The notes below the pieces were generated by a model. The model was not told the origin of the DNA. It worked only from the letters and a program-made list of their open reading frames with translations, and ran no database searches. Of a stretch of 64,000 nt of DNA, positions 27,141-35,657 are shown piece by piece. This DNA comes from Flavobacteriales bacterium. Lineage in GTDB: Bacteria; Bacteroidota; Bacteroidia; JACJYZ01. Location: the NCBI GenBank assembly GCA_020635855.1, contig JACJYZ010000004.1, positions 434,001-498,000 of the forward strand, given 5' to 3'. The position numbers and the translations under genes are program-made. The first letter of the stretch is position 1; each line of letters starts with the position of its first letter.

Positions 27141-30100
27141 TTATTGTTTCGTTCCTATTCGAATGCCGAATACGAGCATATCGTCGATTTGTTCCACATT
27201 CCTTTTCCAATCTGACATGGTATCCTCCAATACTTTGCTCTGTTCGGCCATCGGTAAATGTGCGTGGTCCAGCAAAAGCTGCTTGAACGGCGGATAGTAA
27301 AACTTCTTCTTCTGTTCACCTCCCTTTTGGTCGGCAAACCCGTCTGAAAACAAGTACAATTGGTCACCGGCCATCAATTTCTCCGTTTGATTGTTGAATC
27401 GGGCATCTGCAGACACCGTGCGTTTTCCGATGGGGATCCGGTCGCCTTTCATCTCCTTAAGCTGACCATTTCTGATCAAATATAGGGGATTATATGAGCC
27501 GGCAAAGGTGAGTTCCATTTTCTTCAGATCAATGGCGCACAATGCGATATCCATTCCATCCTTGACTTCCGCATGGTCTCTCTCCTGCTTTAACGACCTG
27601 GCTACTTCCTTGCTGAGTGAATGCAGGATATCGGCCGGCTGGGTCTGATGAAATTCATGCACGATCTTATCAATCAGGTTGTGGCCGATGAGTGACATGA
27701 AAGCACCGGGAACACCATGTCCGGTGCAGTCGACCACGGCCACCAGGATTTTATCGCCCACCTGGTCAACCCAATAAAAGTCGCCGCTGACGATGTCTTT
27801 GGGTTTGAAGAAAACAAATGTATCCGGGAGTTTTGAGCGGATGCTGTCCAAAGAAGGCAGAATGGCGGTTTGAATCCTTCTGGCGTAGTTGATGCTGTCT
27901 GTAATCTGCTGGTTCTTATGGCTGATTTCCGAACTTTGTTTTTCAACTTTCTCTTTCTCCTGCCTCAATTCGGTCGTACGTTCTGTTACCTGTCTTTCCA
28001 GGATGGCCTTTTGTGCCTTCAGGCGACGTTCCCTGACCTTTACGAATCCGAAGATCAGCAAGGCCAGCAACACCACGCACAATGCCAGGAACCACCACGT
28101 CATCCAGAAGGGTGCTTCCACGCTGAACGTGTAGCTAACAGGTGTTTCATTCCAAACACCATCGCGGTTTGCTGCCTTTACCTTCAGGGTATAGCGCCCC
28201 GGGTTCAAACCTGAGTATGTGATGTAGTCGGCTGCCTGCGCCGGTAACCAGTCTTTATCAAATCCTTCCAGCATCACCTGATAAGTAACCTGGTCAGGGT
28301 TGGCCAGACTGACACCGGTAAAGGTGAAGGTCAGGTGGTTGCTTTCATAAGGAAACAGGCTGTCAGCCGGGAAAGTTGCATCTTTCTGGAAGATCTTAAG
28401 TCCATCGATGGAGGTTACCGGAGGCACTTTGTTGGCCTTGTCGCTGCCCGGGTCAAGTTTTACCGCACCACGGATGGTGCCGAACCAGATGTTACCCGAC
28501 CGGTCTTTTGATACGGCATTCAGGTTGGTTTCGATGTTGATGTAGCCCTGGCGTTTACCGTAACGGACAAACGTTCCTGTTTCGGGCATGTATTTCTCAA
28601 TGCCGTGGTTGTGCCCGATCCACAGGTTTCCCTGCCCGTCGGCCATGAGGAAAGTAGGCGAATCCGATCCGAGACCTTCACTTGTGGTGATCTGCTTGAA
28701 GGTGGTTCCATCGAAACTATAAATCCCGCCACCGTAGGAGATCATCCAAATATTCCCCTGCTTGTCTTCTGTAAAACCCAGGATGAATTTTTGGTTCAGG
28801 CCTTCGGTTTCCCCGTATTGCTTGAACGAACTCCCGTCGTAACGTGTGAGGTATCCACCCAGAATACCCATCCATAGGTTGCCTGAACTGTCTTTGAACA
28901 GCCCGTATACCTTGTCTCCCCCAAGTCCGTCGTCACTTGTATAGCGTATGGCTTGCCCTGATGTTGGGTCCAACGACAGCGCCCCTGCTGATGTGGCGAA
29001 CCAAATATGTCCGTTCCGGTCATCGCGGATGGAAAATACCGGGGCAACACCCCATGCATCCAGTTGTTTGATGCGTTCTATTTTTTCATCTGCCGGATTC
29101 ATCCGGTACACGCCCCCATGGTCGGTGCCGATCCAGATAAACCCCTGCTTGTCTTCAAACACCGAAAGCACCACCGGGTCTTCCAACCCGTTGGCCACAC
29201 CGTAGGTGGTCACCTGCGGACTGTAATACAACGCCTTGCCCGAAGGTGTACGCGGGAAAGACATTTTGGTGATTCCTTCGTTGCTACCCATCCAAACGTT
29301 ACCCCGGGTATCGTTCAGTACCGACCAGATCATGTTGTTGGGCAGGTTGTCGTTGTGGTTGTAGAGCTGCAGCAATTCACCTTTGTACAGGTTCAATCCG
29401 ATATCCGATCCCATCCACACGTTGGATTCGCGATCGACCAGGAACACATTTGCCTGGTAGTACTTCATCTCCACCTTGTTGCCGAAGGGATGAACTTCTC
29501 CCTTGATAAAACCAGAAGAACCGGGCTCAGAAACCGGGATGAATTGCAATACACCCGCATCTTCGGTGGCCACCCACACCTTGTCATCCTTATCGGCAAA
29601 GAGCACCCTGATGTCCGGAAAGCGACCGCCCTCTTTTGTTAATTGTTCAGTCAGGAATCCGCTTTCGGATGGGGATGAAGATGGTATAGGTATCCTTAGA
29701 TCGGCACGCCACAGTCCCATGTCTTTACCGGAAAACCAAAGTTCATGACCGGCATACAGCACCATGGTTTGAATGGTTCCATGAGGAAACCCGTTTTCTT
29801 CGGATAGGCACTGTTTGACTTTTCCGGAAGCTGCATCCACACAACATAGGCCTTTGCCCGTACCCACCCACAACCGCTGATTCTGGTCCATCACCAACGA
29901 GGCCACCTGGTTGCTTTGCAGGCCGTCAAGGGATATCACCTCTCCGCTTGCACCGCTGATTTTGAACAGTCCGGTATTCTCCGCCCCCACCCAAATGTTT
30001 CCGTTGCCATCGCTGACCATGGCCGTGATGGGTTTGTATTTGCTGTATTTTTCGAACTGAAGATCCTGGAATTCCCCGCTTTTCCTATCGTAAAAAGTAA

Positions 30101-30422
30101 TACCTCCACCCCAGTGTCCCAACCACAGGTTGTCGTTCTCATCGAGACATGATGCGGTGATCCAATCTTCTGCGAGGCCATCTTTGCGGGTGAAGTTTTC
30201 GAACTTTTTTCCGTTGTAACGCGAAAGACCCCCGACAGTGCCTATCCACAGGTTTCCGTCCTTATCTTGTTCCAGTGCCCGTACCTGGGATTGGATCAAT
30301 CCGTCTTCCACACTGAAGGATTTGAAATTGGCTGACTGTGCAGTGGCGTAATGCGGCACCAATCCTGCCATCCAGGCGAACAGGATCAATATCCGTGCGA
30401 GGTATCTACGCATAAGGATCAT
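27141..30422 (-). CDS. Two-component-propeller sensor fused to SpoIIE/PP2C phosphatase (SiaA-like role)
   Basis: The 1093-residue protein has a signal peptide, then about fourteen Reg_prop blades with the pattern DxxGNLWIGTxGGLxRYxG (residues about 40-680) and a Y_Y_Y domain (YQVMLEGFDKDWLPA to SVEAPFW). One membrane helix follows (WWFLALCVVLLALLIFGF), then a coiled coil, and a C-terminal PP2C/SpoIIE domain with GDFYW, DCTGHGVPGAFMS, MDIALC and FSDGFADQ. The propeller lies in the periplasm and the phosphatase in the cytoplasm. Followed by SiaB- and SiaC-like genes, it takes the place of SiaA, but with a different sensor (SiaA has a HAMP-linked one). It overlaps the preceding gene by 4 bases (ATGA). 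Confidence 0.9.
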   Translation of the reverse strand: MILMRRYLARILILFAWMAGLVPHYATAQSANFKSFSVEDGLIQSQVRALEQDKDGNLWIGTVGGLSRYNGKKFENFTRKDGLAEDWITASCLDENDNLWLGHWGGGITFYDRKSGEFQDLQFEKYSKYKPITAMVSDGNGNIWVGAENTGLFKISGASGEVISLDGLQSNQVASLVMDQNQRLWVGTGKGLCCVDAASGKVKQCLSEENGFPHGTIQTMVLYAGHELWFSGKDMGLWRADLRIPIPSSSPSESGFLTEQLTKEGGRFPDIRVLFADKDDKVWVATEDAGVLQFIPVSEPGSSGFIKGEVHPFGNKVEMKYYQANVFLVDRESNVWMGSDIGLNLYKGELLQLYNHNDNLPNNMIWSVLNDTRGNVWMGSNEGITKMSFPRTPSGKALYYSPQVTTYGVANGLEDPVVLSVFEDKQGFIWIGTDHGGVYRMNPADEKIERIKQLDAWGVAPVFSIRDDRNGHIWFATSAGALSLDPTSGQAIRYTSDDGLGGDKVYGLFKDSSGNLWMGILGGYLTRYDGSSFKQYGETEGLNQKFILGFTEDKQGNIWMISYGGGIYSFDGTTFKQITTSEGLGSDSPTFLMADGQGNLWIGHNHGIEKYMPETGTFVRYGKRQGYINIETNLNAVSKDRSGNIWFGTIRGAVKLDPGSDKANKVPPVTSIDGLKIFQKDATFPADSLFPYESNHLTFTFTGVSLANPDQVTYQVMLEGFDKDWLPAQAADYITYSGLNPGRYTLKVKAANRDGVWNETPVSYTFSVEAPFWMTWWFLALCVVLLALLIFGFVKVRERRLKAQKAILERQVTERTTELRQEKEKVEKQSSEISHKNQQITDSINYARRIQTAILPSLDSIRSKLPDTFVFFKPKDIVSGDFYWVDQVGDKILVAVVDCTGHGVPGAFMSLIGHNLIDKIVHEFHQTQPADILHSLSKEVARSLKQERDHAEVKDGMDIALCAIDLKKMELTFAGSYNPLYLIRNGQLKEMKGDRIPIGKRTVSADARFNNQTEKLMAGDQLYLFSDGFADQKGGEQKKKFYYPPFKQLLLDHAHLPMAEQSKVLEDTMSDWKRNVEQIDDMLVFGIRIGTKQ

Positions 30423-31306
30423 GGCTTTTTTGTTTGCTTTTCCTGTTTCTGCAATTCTGCAATCTGTTCGCGCAACTTTTGCTGTGTTCTTGATTTCGCT
30501 GCGCGATCTTCCGCCACTTTCTGTTCTGTGAGTTCATTCATCTTCTCCACTTCCGCCCGTTTGGAAACATATTCTTCCCGGGCCCCTCCCACCTTGATCT
30601 CCACCGCCTCTATTTCCAGCTTTGCTTTGGTATCCTGTTCCGTTTCAGCTGCCATGGCCCTTTCGGCTCGATAGTCGGCCGCCTGCTTGTTTTCATCCAT
30701 CTGCTTCTTCACCTCGATCTCTTCCGGATTTTCAGCAGGCTCCTGTTTTTCTTCTTTTTTCGTTTCATTTTTCTTCGGTTCCGTTTGAAGCGGTTTTTGG
30801 GTTACCGGTTCTTCTTTCTTCGGCTTTTCCGGCAAGGGAAGGTACCTGACCGAATTCGTATAGGGCTTGATCATGGTAAAGTTTTCCTTGGTGGACATAT
30901 AGCCAACCTGTATCTCCGCAGGGGCGGAAAGCTTTGCTTCAAACCCTTCCTTTTCAGGGAACATATCGATGCTGGTCTTATAGATCAGCGTATATTTCTT
31001 CATGGACGACGGGATCTTCGAATTGATCCGGATGGTGGTGGTGATCACGTCTTTGCCGGTCAGCGTAATTACATATTGGCCGTCGTAAGGGATCTCGAAA
31101 GAGAACTCACCTGAACCGGATGTTGTTTCTGTTTTGATGACTTTCCCGCCAAGCGACAGTTCCGCTTTGATGCCTGTAGCCGGCTTTCCGTCCACATCAA
31201 TGTGGCCCGTAAAGTCCAGGAAAGTGGTTGCATGCGCCCGAACGCCCAGGCCCACCAGCAAGCACAACAATAGAATAGATGTCAATCGCATTCCTAACAT
31301 TTTCAT
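30419..31306 (-). CDS. Exported protein with N-terminal beta-sandwich and long charged coiled coil
   Basis: The start is taken at ATG 31306 (MKMLGMRLTSILLLCLLVGLG), which begins a signal peptide cut after AHA. Residues about 30-105 look like a carboxypeptidase-regulatory or CNA-B type beta-sandwich (FTGHIDVDGKPATGIKAELSLGG, GEFSFEIPYDGQYVITLTG). A Pro/Lys/Glu linker (KPKKEEPVTQKPLQTEP) follows, and a coiled coil of about 110 residues ends the protein (EQKVAEDRAAKSRTQQKLREQIAELQKQEKQ). It opens the Sia-like operon and overlaps the sensor-phosphatase by 4 bases. A periplasmic role near the propeller sensor is reasonable but is inference. Confidence 0.65.
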   Translation of the reverse strand: MKMLGMRLTSILLLCLLVGLGVRAHATTFLDFTGHIDVDGKPATGIKAELSLGGKVIKTETTSGSGEFSFEIPYDGQYVITLTGKDVITTTIRINSKIPSSMKKYTLIYKTSIDMFPEKEGFEAKLSAPAEIQVGYMSTKENFTMIKPYTNSVRYLPLPEKPKKEEPVTQKPLQTEPKKNETKKEEKQEPAENPEEIEVKKQMDENKQAADYRAERAMAAETEQDTKAKLEIEAVEIKVGGAREEYVSKRAEVEKMNELTEQKVAEDRAAKSRTQQKLREQIAELQKQEKQTKKP

Positions 31307-31409
31307 ACCCGGCCCCTGGCCGTCAAAGGCCTTATATACGGGCAAGCAAAGAAATGGTTTACGTATGCTCCTATCAGACAGGCAGAAACCTTTTGTTCCA
31401 TCCGGTGAT

Positions 31410-32003
31410 TCACCAACCGAAAGCTTTCAGGTCGGAGACCTTGTCTATATCGGTCAGCACTTCAAGGGTGTGGACACGACAACCGCGCGCCTTCAATACC
31501 CTGCATGTTGTTTCAAAGAGTTCAGGCCGGCTCCAGGGCATGTCTTGAAATACAAAAGGAAAAGATGTACGGCATCCGATCAGGTAATAACCCCCATCGG
31601 CAGCAGGTCCCAGCACACAATCGGTATCCTGCAAGTGACGGAAGGCTTCCTGCAGAATACGCGGACTGACCTCCGGACAATCGCTGCCGATCAGCACCAC
31701 CGGGCCACCGTTTTCCCGGAACGCTTGTTCCATGGCATGTTGCATGCGTGCACCCAAGTCACCTTCCGTCTGCAGACATTGTTCAAAACCGGATGCTGAC
31801 CACAGGTCCGGTTCCTTCGGAATACAATCGGAATACCACACGCTTTTCCTGCATGGAACATCCATCCCCACAACCGCACCATGGGTGATAGACAACAAAC
31901 GCTGATACACTTCCAATGCGCGCACGTCTCCGATGTCTGCAGCCAAACGTGTTTTAACTTTTCCCAGACGGGGATTGCGAATGAATACGATCAGGTGTTG
32001 CAT
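31410..32003 (-). CDS. DUF2064 / TIGR04282-type glycosyltransferase
   Basis: The 197-residue GT-A-like protein begins MQHLIVFIRNPRLGKVKTRLAADIG, the nucleotide-sugar pyrophosphate site of this family. LGARMQHAMEQAF, VLIGSDCPEVSP (metal-binding D-C-P) and VLGPAADGGYYLIGC follow, and the end is LTDIDKVSDL. Families of this kind are named for arsenosugar biosynthesis in some genomes, but they occur widely without arsenic genes, and none are visible here. The substrate is therefore open. It is divergent from the lipoprotein gene at 32089. Confidence 0.82.
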   Translation of the reverse strand: MQHLIVFIRNPRLGKVKTRLAADIGDVRALEVYQRLLSITHGAVVGMDVPCRKSVWYSDCIPKEPDLWSASGFEQCLQTEGDLGARMQHAMEQAFRENGGPVVLIGSDCPEVSPRILQEAFRHLQDTDCVLGPAADGGYYLIGCRTSFPFVFQDMPWSRPELFETTCRVLKARGCRVHTLEVLTDIDKVSDLKAFGW

Positions 32004-32052
32004 GGTGCCCCGACGAAATTAACCGTTTCATGTCAGAAAGCACACAACTTGT

Positions 32053-32060
32053 TACCTTTG
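32053..32060 (+). promoter_or_regulatory. Possible -7 box (TACCTTTG) of the lipoprotein gene
   Basis: The sequence TACCTTTG matches the Bacteroidota -7 consensus TAnnTTTG and lies 28 bases before the ATG at 32089. A -33 TTTG box at the usual 19-21 base spacing is not present, so the call is weak. Confidence 0.3.
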
Positions 32061-32088
32061 ATAACCTAACCTGATAAGGATACCGAAC

Positions 32089-32769
32089 ATGAAAAAGTGG
32101 ATGCTGTTTATTGGATCAGTCATGATCCTGGCGTGCAATTCCCAACCAGAACAACCTGCGGACGAACCCATGGAAGATACCACCATGGTCATGGAAGATG
32201 CCACGGAAACCCAGGCGGCCAAACCCACATCACCTGCAGCACGCTATAAGTGGGAATTGGACAGCATGGTTCAGAACCACAGCATATTTGTTCAAACTTT
32301 TGTAAAGAAGAAAAACGACCCCAAACTGGGAGAGGTGTACGAAACAGATGACTGGCCGGACGAATCCCTGATTGAAGCTGTATACCAGCTCAGTTTCAGG
32401 CCCAACGGCAGCACCCAGTTCTTTTCGGAAAAGCCCTACGGACTTGAGAACAGAAGGGTGCAATACACCCACTATTTCGATGATGCAAACCGCACCATTG
32501 CCTTCGAGAAGTATGTGATTTACGACGCCTCCTCCTGCAGCTCGTCAACCGTGATTGAAACGGAAGTGAATTATTTCGACGATTTCTTCAACCTGACTTC
32601 CAACACCTACACGCTCACGGATGACGAAGAGCGGCCCATTGCAAGTGCCGATTGTATCACCGGTGGCGTTCAACCACGAACCGTTTATAATTCCTACGAA
32701 AAACTTGCCAAGGCGAAAGGCACCAAGGTTTTTCTGAAAACAACCGAAGCTAAAACTGAAAGTAAATAA
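32089..32769 (+). CDS. Lipoprotein of unknown function
   Basis: The 226-residue protein has a lipoprotein signal, MKKWMLFIGSVMILAC (lipobox ILAC, Cys16). An acidic, Met- and Thr-rich linker (EDTTMVMEDATETQ) is typical of surface-exposed Bacteroidota lipoproteins, although the strict export signal cannot be judged here. The folded part (residues about 50-226) has no motif I recognise; it contains VIYDASSCSSSTVIETEVNYFDDFF. Its 3' end overlaps the convergent MBOAT gene by 20 bases, so the last codons of the two proteins share DNA. Confidence 0.7.
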   Translation: MKKWMLFIGSVMILACNSQPEQPADEPMEDTTMVMEDATETQAAKPTSPAARYKWELDSMVQNHSIFVQTFVKKKNDPKLGEVYETDDWPDESLIEAVYQLSFRPNGSTQFFSEKPYGLENRRVQYTHYFDDANRTIAFEKYVIYDASSCSSSTVIETEVNYFDDFFNLTSNTYTLTDDEERPIASADCITGGVQPRTVYNSYEKLAKAKGTKVFLKTTEAKTESK

Positions 32770-34408
32770 ACGGTTGTTTGTCGGCCGATACCGACTGGTA
32801 GATCAGAAACGCTGTGACAACGGTGATGAGGCCCTGCACCCAAACGGGGCTTGCAACAAAACGGTTGATCCATTTGTCTTTGAATGCACCCGGCAGCCAG
32901 TGCAGCACAAATCCCAATGACATCACCAGGAACACCTGGTAATAGCCCGCCAGGATTTGCGGAACGAGCGACAGCTGAAAATCATGGCTGATTTTGTTGA
33001 GGATGCGCGTGGTGGTTTCCATAGACCCGGCACGAAACCAGATCCGCGTGAACGTGATGAAATTAAACGTGAGGAAGATGCGCCATGCCCGAACGCCCCA
33101 GTGGCTTTTACCTTCCCACGGACTGATCTTCTTCCAGAACTTGTAAACGATCAGCCCCACGCCATTCAACCCGCCCCAGATCACAAACTGCCAGCTGGCA
33201 CCGTGCCATAACCCACCTAGTAACATGGTCACCAGCAGGTTGATGTTGTGACTGATCGCCCGCTGGATACCTGGGAAGACCATTACCAGCACGATCACCA
33301 CAATGGCGGCGAATACCAGTCCCACACCCAATTTGATAGACCCTGAAAGCAACACCAATGCCAGACAAATGATCACCACCATGATGTAGGTGAAGTACGA
33401 TCCGCCCCGATTGCCTCCCATGGGTATGTAGAGATAATCCTTGAGCCAGTTCGAAAGTGACATGTGCCAGCGCTTCCAGAAGGAGGCAACACTGGTGGCC
33501 TTATAAGGCGAATTGAAGTTGGTGGGGAGCGTGAAACCCATGAGTGCCGCCACCCCGATGGCCACATCCGTATATCCGGCAAAGTCACAATATACCTGCA
33601 AGGAATAGCCATACAACGACATAAGGCTCTCAAAACCGGTGTACATGCCCGGATTGGCAAATACACGGTCGATGAAATTGGTGGCGATATAGTCGCCGAT
33701 AAACATTTTTTTTGTCAGCCCTTTGAGAATCATGAACAAGGCAAAACCGAACTCCTGCCGGCTGAGTTTGTAAGGCTGATACAATTGGGGTATGAACTCC
33801 GCCGCACGCACGATCGGACCTGCCACCAACTGTGGAAAGAAAGAGACATAAAAACCAAAATCCAGGATGCTTCTCACCGGTTCGGTATCCCGCCGGTATA
33901 CGTCGATGGCATAACTGATGGTCTGGAAAGTGAAGAAGGAGATACCCACCGGTAACAAGATGCGCCCCACTTCATACTGGCCGCCGAAAAACACGTTGGC
34001 CCAATCTGCAAAATAGTTGTGTACGGCGAAGTGCGTACCCAACACCGCATTGACATTCTCTACCACAAATTGCGCATACTTGAAGTAGCCCAGCACAGAC
34101 AGATTGATGGTGACACTCAGGGCCAGCAGCCATTTGCGCACAACCTCCCGGTCGGACCTGTGGATGGCAAGGCCTATGTAGTAATCCGAAAAGGTGGAGA
34201 AAAGCAGTATGTAGAGAAAGAGTCCGCTTGTTTTGTAGTAGAAGAACAGACTCACAACAAACAGGTAAGCATTGCGAATGGCAAGCCTGCGGTGCAACAT
34301 CACGAAGCCGGTCATCACCACCAGGAAGAAACCCCAGAAGAACCCTGTGGTAAAATTCAGCGGCTTAAGCGGGTCGTATGTGAGCAGGTTCAGCAGCCAC
34401 TCAATCAT
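32750..34408 (-). CDS. MBOAT-family O-acyltransferase
   Basis: The 552-residue membrane-bound O-acyltransferase has about a dozen hydrophobic helices. The family's SFFTFQTISYAIDVYRRD and FFPQLVAGPIVRAAEFIPQL blocks are present, as is WHMSLSNWLKDYLYIPMGGNR. The catalytic histidine His402 lies in LLGGLWHGASWQFVIWG. This subgroup (AlgI/PatA/DltB-like) moves acyl groups across the inner membrane to exported glycans or cell-wall polymers. Two SGNH genes directly upstream, each overlapping by a few bases, are the expected partners that place the acetyl group on the acceptor. The acceptor cannot be read from sequence; alginate genes are absent. Confidence 0.92.
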   Translation of the reverse strand: MIEWLLNLLTYDPLKPLNFTTGFFWGFFLVVMTGFVMLHRRLAIRNAYLFVVSLFFYYKTSGLFLYILLFSTFSDYYIGLAIHRSDREVVRKWLLALSVTINLSVLGYFKYAQFVVENVNAVLGTHFAVHNYFADWANVFFGGQYEVGRILLPVGISFFTFQTISYAIDVYRRDTEPVRSILDFGFYVSFFPQLVAGPIVRAAEFIPQLYQPYKLSRQEFGFALFMILKGLTKKMFIGDYIATNFIDRVFANPGMYTGFESLMSLYGYSLQVYCDFAGYTDVAIGVAALMGFTLPTNFNSPYKATSVASFWKRWHMSLSNWLKDYLYIPMGGNRGGSYFTYIMVVIICLALVLLSGSIKLGVGLVFAAIVVIVLVMVFPGIQRAISHNINLLVTMLLGGLWHGASWQFVIWGGLNGVGLIVYKFWKKISPWEGKSHWGVRAWRIFLTFNFITFTRIWFRAGSMETTTRILNKISHDFQLSLVPQILAGYYQVFLVMSLGFVLHWLPGAFKDKWINRFVASPVWVQGLITVVTAFLIYQSVSADKQPFIYFQF

Positions 34409-35657
34409 GTGCCCCCTCCTCCTTCCCCAAATGTGCTTCGTATGCCTTCATGATCGCACTGTACATCAGATCGCCGACGTACACGTAACCGGTACGTGTG
34501 AAATGGATCTTATCATGCTGCGCCAGGCCGTATTTCTCCCATTGACGAATGGAATCCAATCCACCCATTACCGAAAACAGATCCCATACACCCGCCTGGT
34601 ACCTGCGGGCCATACGTTCCATTGCATCTTTCACCAGCAGGCCGTTGCGGTTGACATTCCTGCGTCGCTTGTAGCTGTCGTTATTGGTTGTGAACAGGAT
34701 GGCTGCGTTGGGAGCGGCTTCCCGCACCATGGTGATCAGGCTGTCATAATTCTGTTCATATCTCGCCGGTGAGAAATCGGATTCGTAGGCATCATTGATG
34801 CCAATGGAAAACACCACCAGATCAGGTTTCAGCATGGCCAGTTCTTTGCTGAACAAACCACACCTCAGGTAAGAAGGAACGCTGGCGCCATTCACGCCAA
34901 TGGCATGGTAGATGAAGCCGGGGTCATTTGTTTCCAGGGTGATCCCGAATAGTGTGAAATGATTTTGTAACGTATCCAGCCTGGCGAGTTTCAGGTCAAG
35001 GGTATCGAGAAACCGTGAAAAAGTGAATTCCACATAGCCCGCTGTTGTATCGGTCCGCTGAATATAGGTGGCAGTGGTGTCCGATGGAATGATCCCATAG
35101 CTGGCCGAATCCAGGGAGCAGAATACTTTCACCCTGAAAAAATCATAGGATGGGTATTCCGTTTCACCTACGAGCTGCACGGGAATGATCCTGACCGTGG
35201 CATTCAGATCATTGGTCTCCACCTCGATCCCCGTCATTCCCAATTGGCAGTCCCTCGAACGTTGCACATTCCGGCACGCCGACCAGCTTCCGGTATACTT
35301 GCTCTTGTAGTTCCAGGGATTGTTCGTTTTGGCTACTGAAAACGGGAACACCAGTCCGCGCCCCCCATTGCATCCCGGTACCGACTCCTGGAGCCGTTCC
35401 CGCAGACGCCCCGACCAGATGTCAGCTTGAATATGCGACCCCCCAATGTGCACGATATTGACCTGCCCTTTTCCGTAGAAATACAGCGAATCCATTTTTC
35501 GGAACAATGCCTCATACGGGTGATTTCCGAATGTTTCAAGGGTATTGATATCATATTGCACGAAAGGATATCGCTTGAAATCATGCGGATATTCCTGTGC
35601 GAACAGGAATCCACCCGCCAGACATATCATCCCGATCAACCAACAGATCTTTTTCAT
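34401..35657 (-). CDS. SGNH/GDSL-family protein, probable acetyltransferase partner of the MBOAT
   Basis: The 418-residue protein has a signal peptide (CWLIGMICLAGGFLFAQ). Block I is IVHIGGSHIQADIW, in which Ser74 is kept but the usual GDS aspartate is Gly. Block III is FSIGINDAYE and block V is HDKIHFTRTGY with the Asp-x-x-His pair. The middle holds a beta-sandwich insert (residues about 140-260). SGNH proteins of this build act on exported glycans as esterases or as O-acetyltransferases (PatB, AlgX/AlgJ). It overlaps the MBOAT gene by 8 bases and the next SGNH gene by 4, so the set is surely co-transcribed. Confidence 0.85.
   Translation of the reverse strand: MKKICWLIGMICLAGGFLFAQEYPHDFKRYPFVQYDINTLETFGNHPYEALFRKMDSLYFYGKGQVNIVHIGGSHIQADIWSGRLRERLQESVPGCNGGRGLVFPFSVAKTNNPWNYKSKYTGSWSACRNVQRSRDCQLGMTGIEVETNDLNATVRIIPVQLVGETEYPSYDFFRVKVFCSLDSASYGIIPSDTTATYIQRTDTTAGYVEFTFSRFLDTLDLKLARLDTLQNHFTLFGITLETNDPGFIYHAIGVNGASVPSYLRCGLFSKELAMLKPDLVVFSIGINDAYESDFSPARYEQNYDSLITMVREAAPNAAILFTTNNDSYKRRRNVNRNGLLVKDAMERMARRYQAGVWDLFSVMGGLDSIRQWEKYGLAQHDKIHFTRTGYVYVGDLMYSAIMKAYEAHLGKEEGAHD

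Noticed and set aside
31410..32003. Arsenosugar biosynthesis as function of the DUF2064 protein
   Set aside because: The family name derives from other genomes; no radical-SAM or arsenic genes are visible here, so only the enzyme class is claimed.
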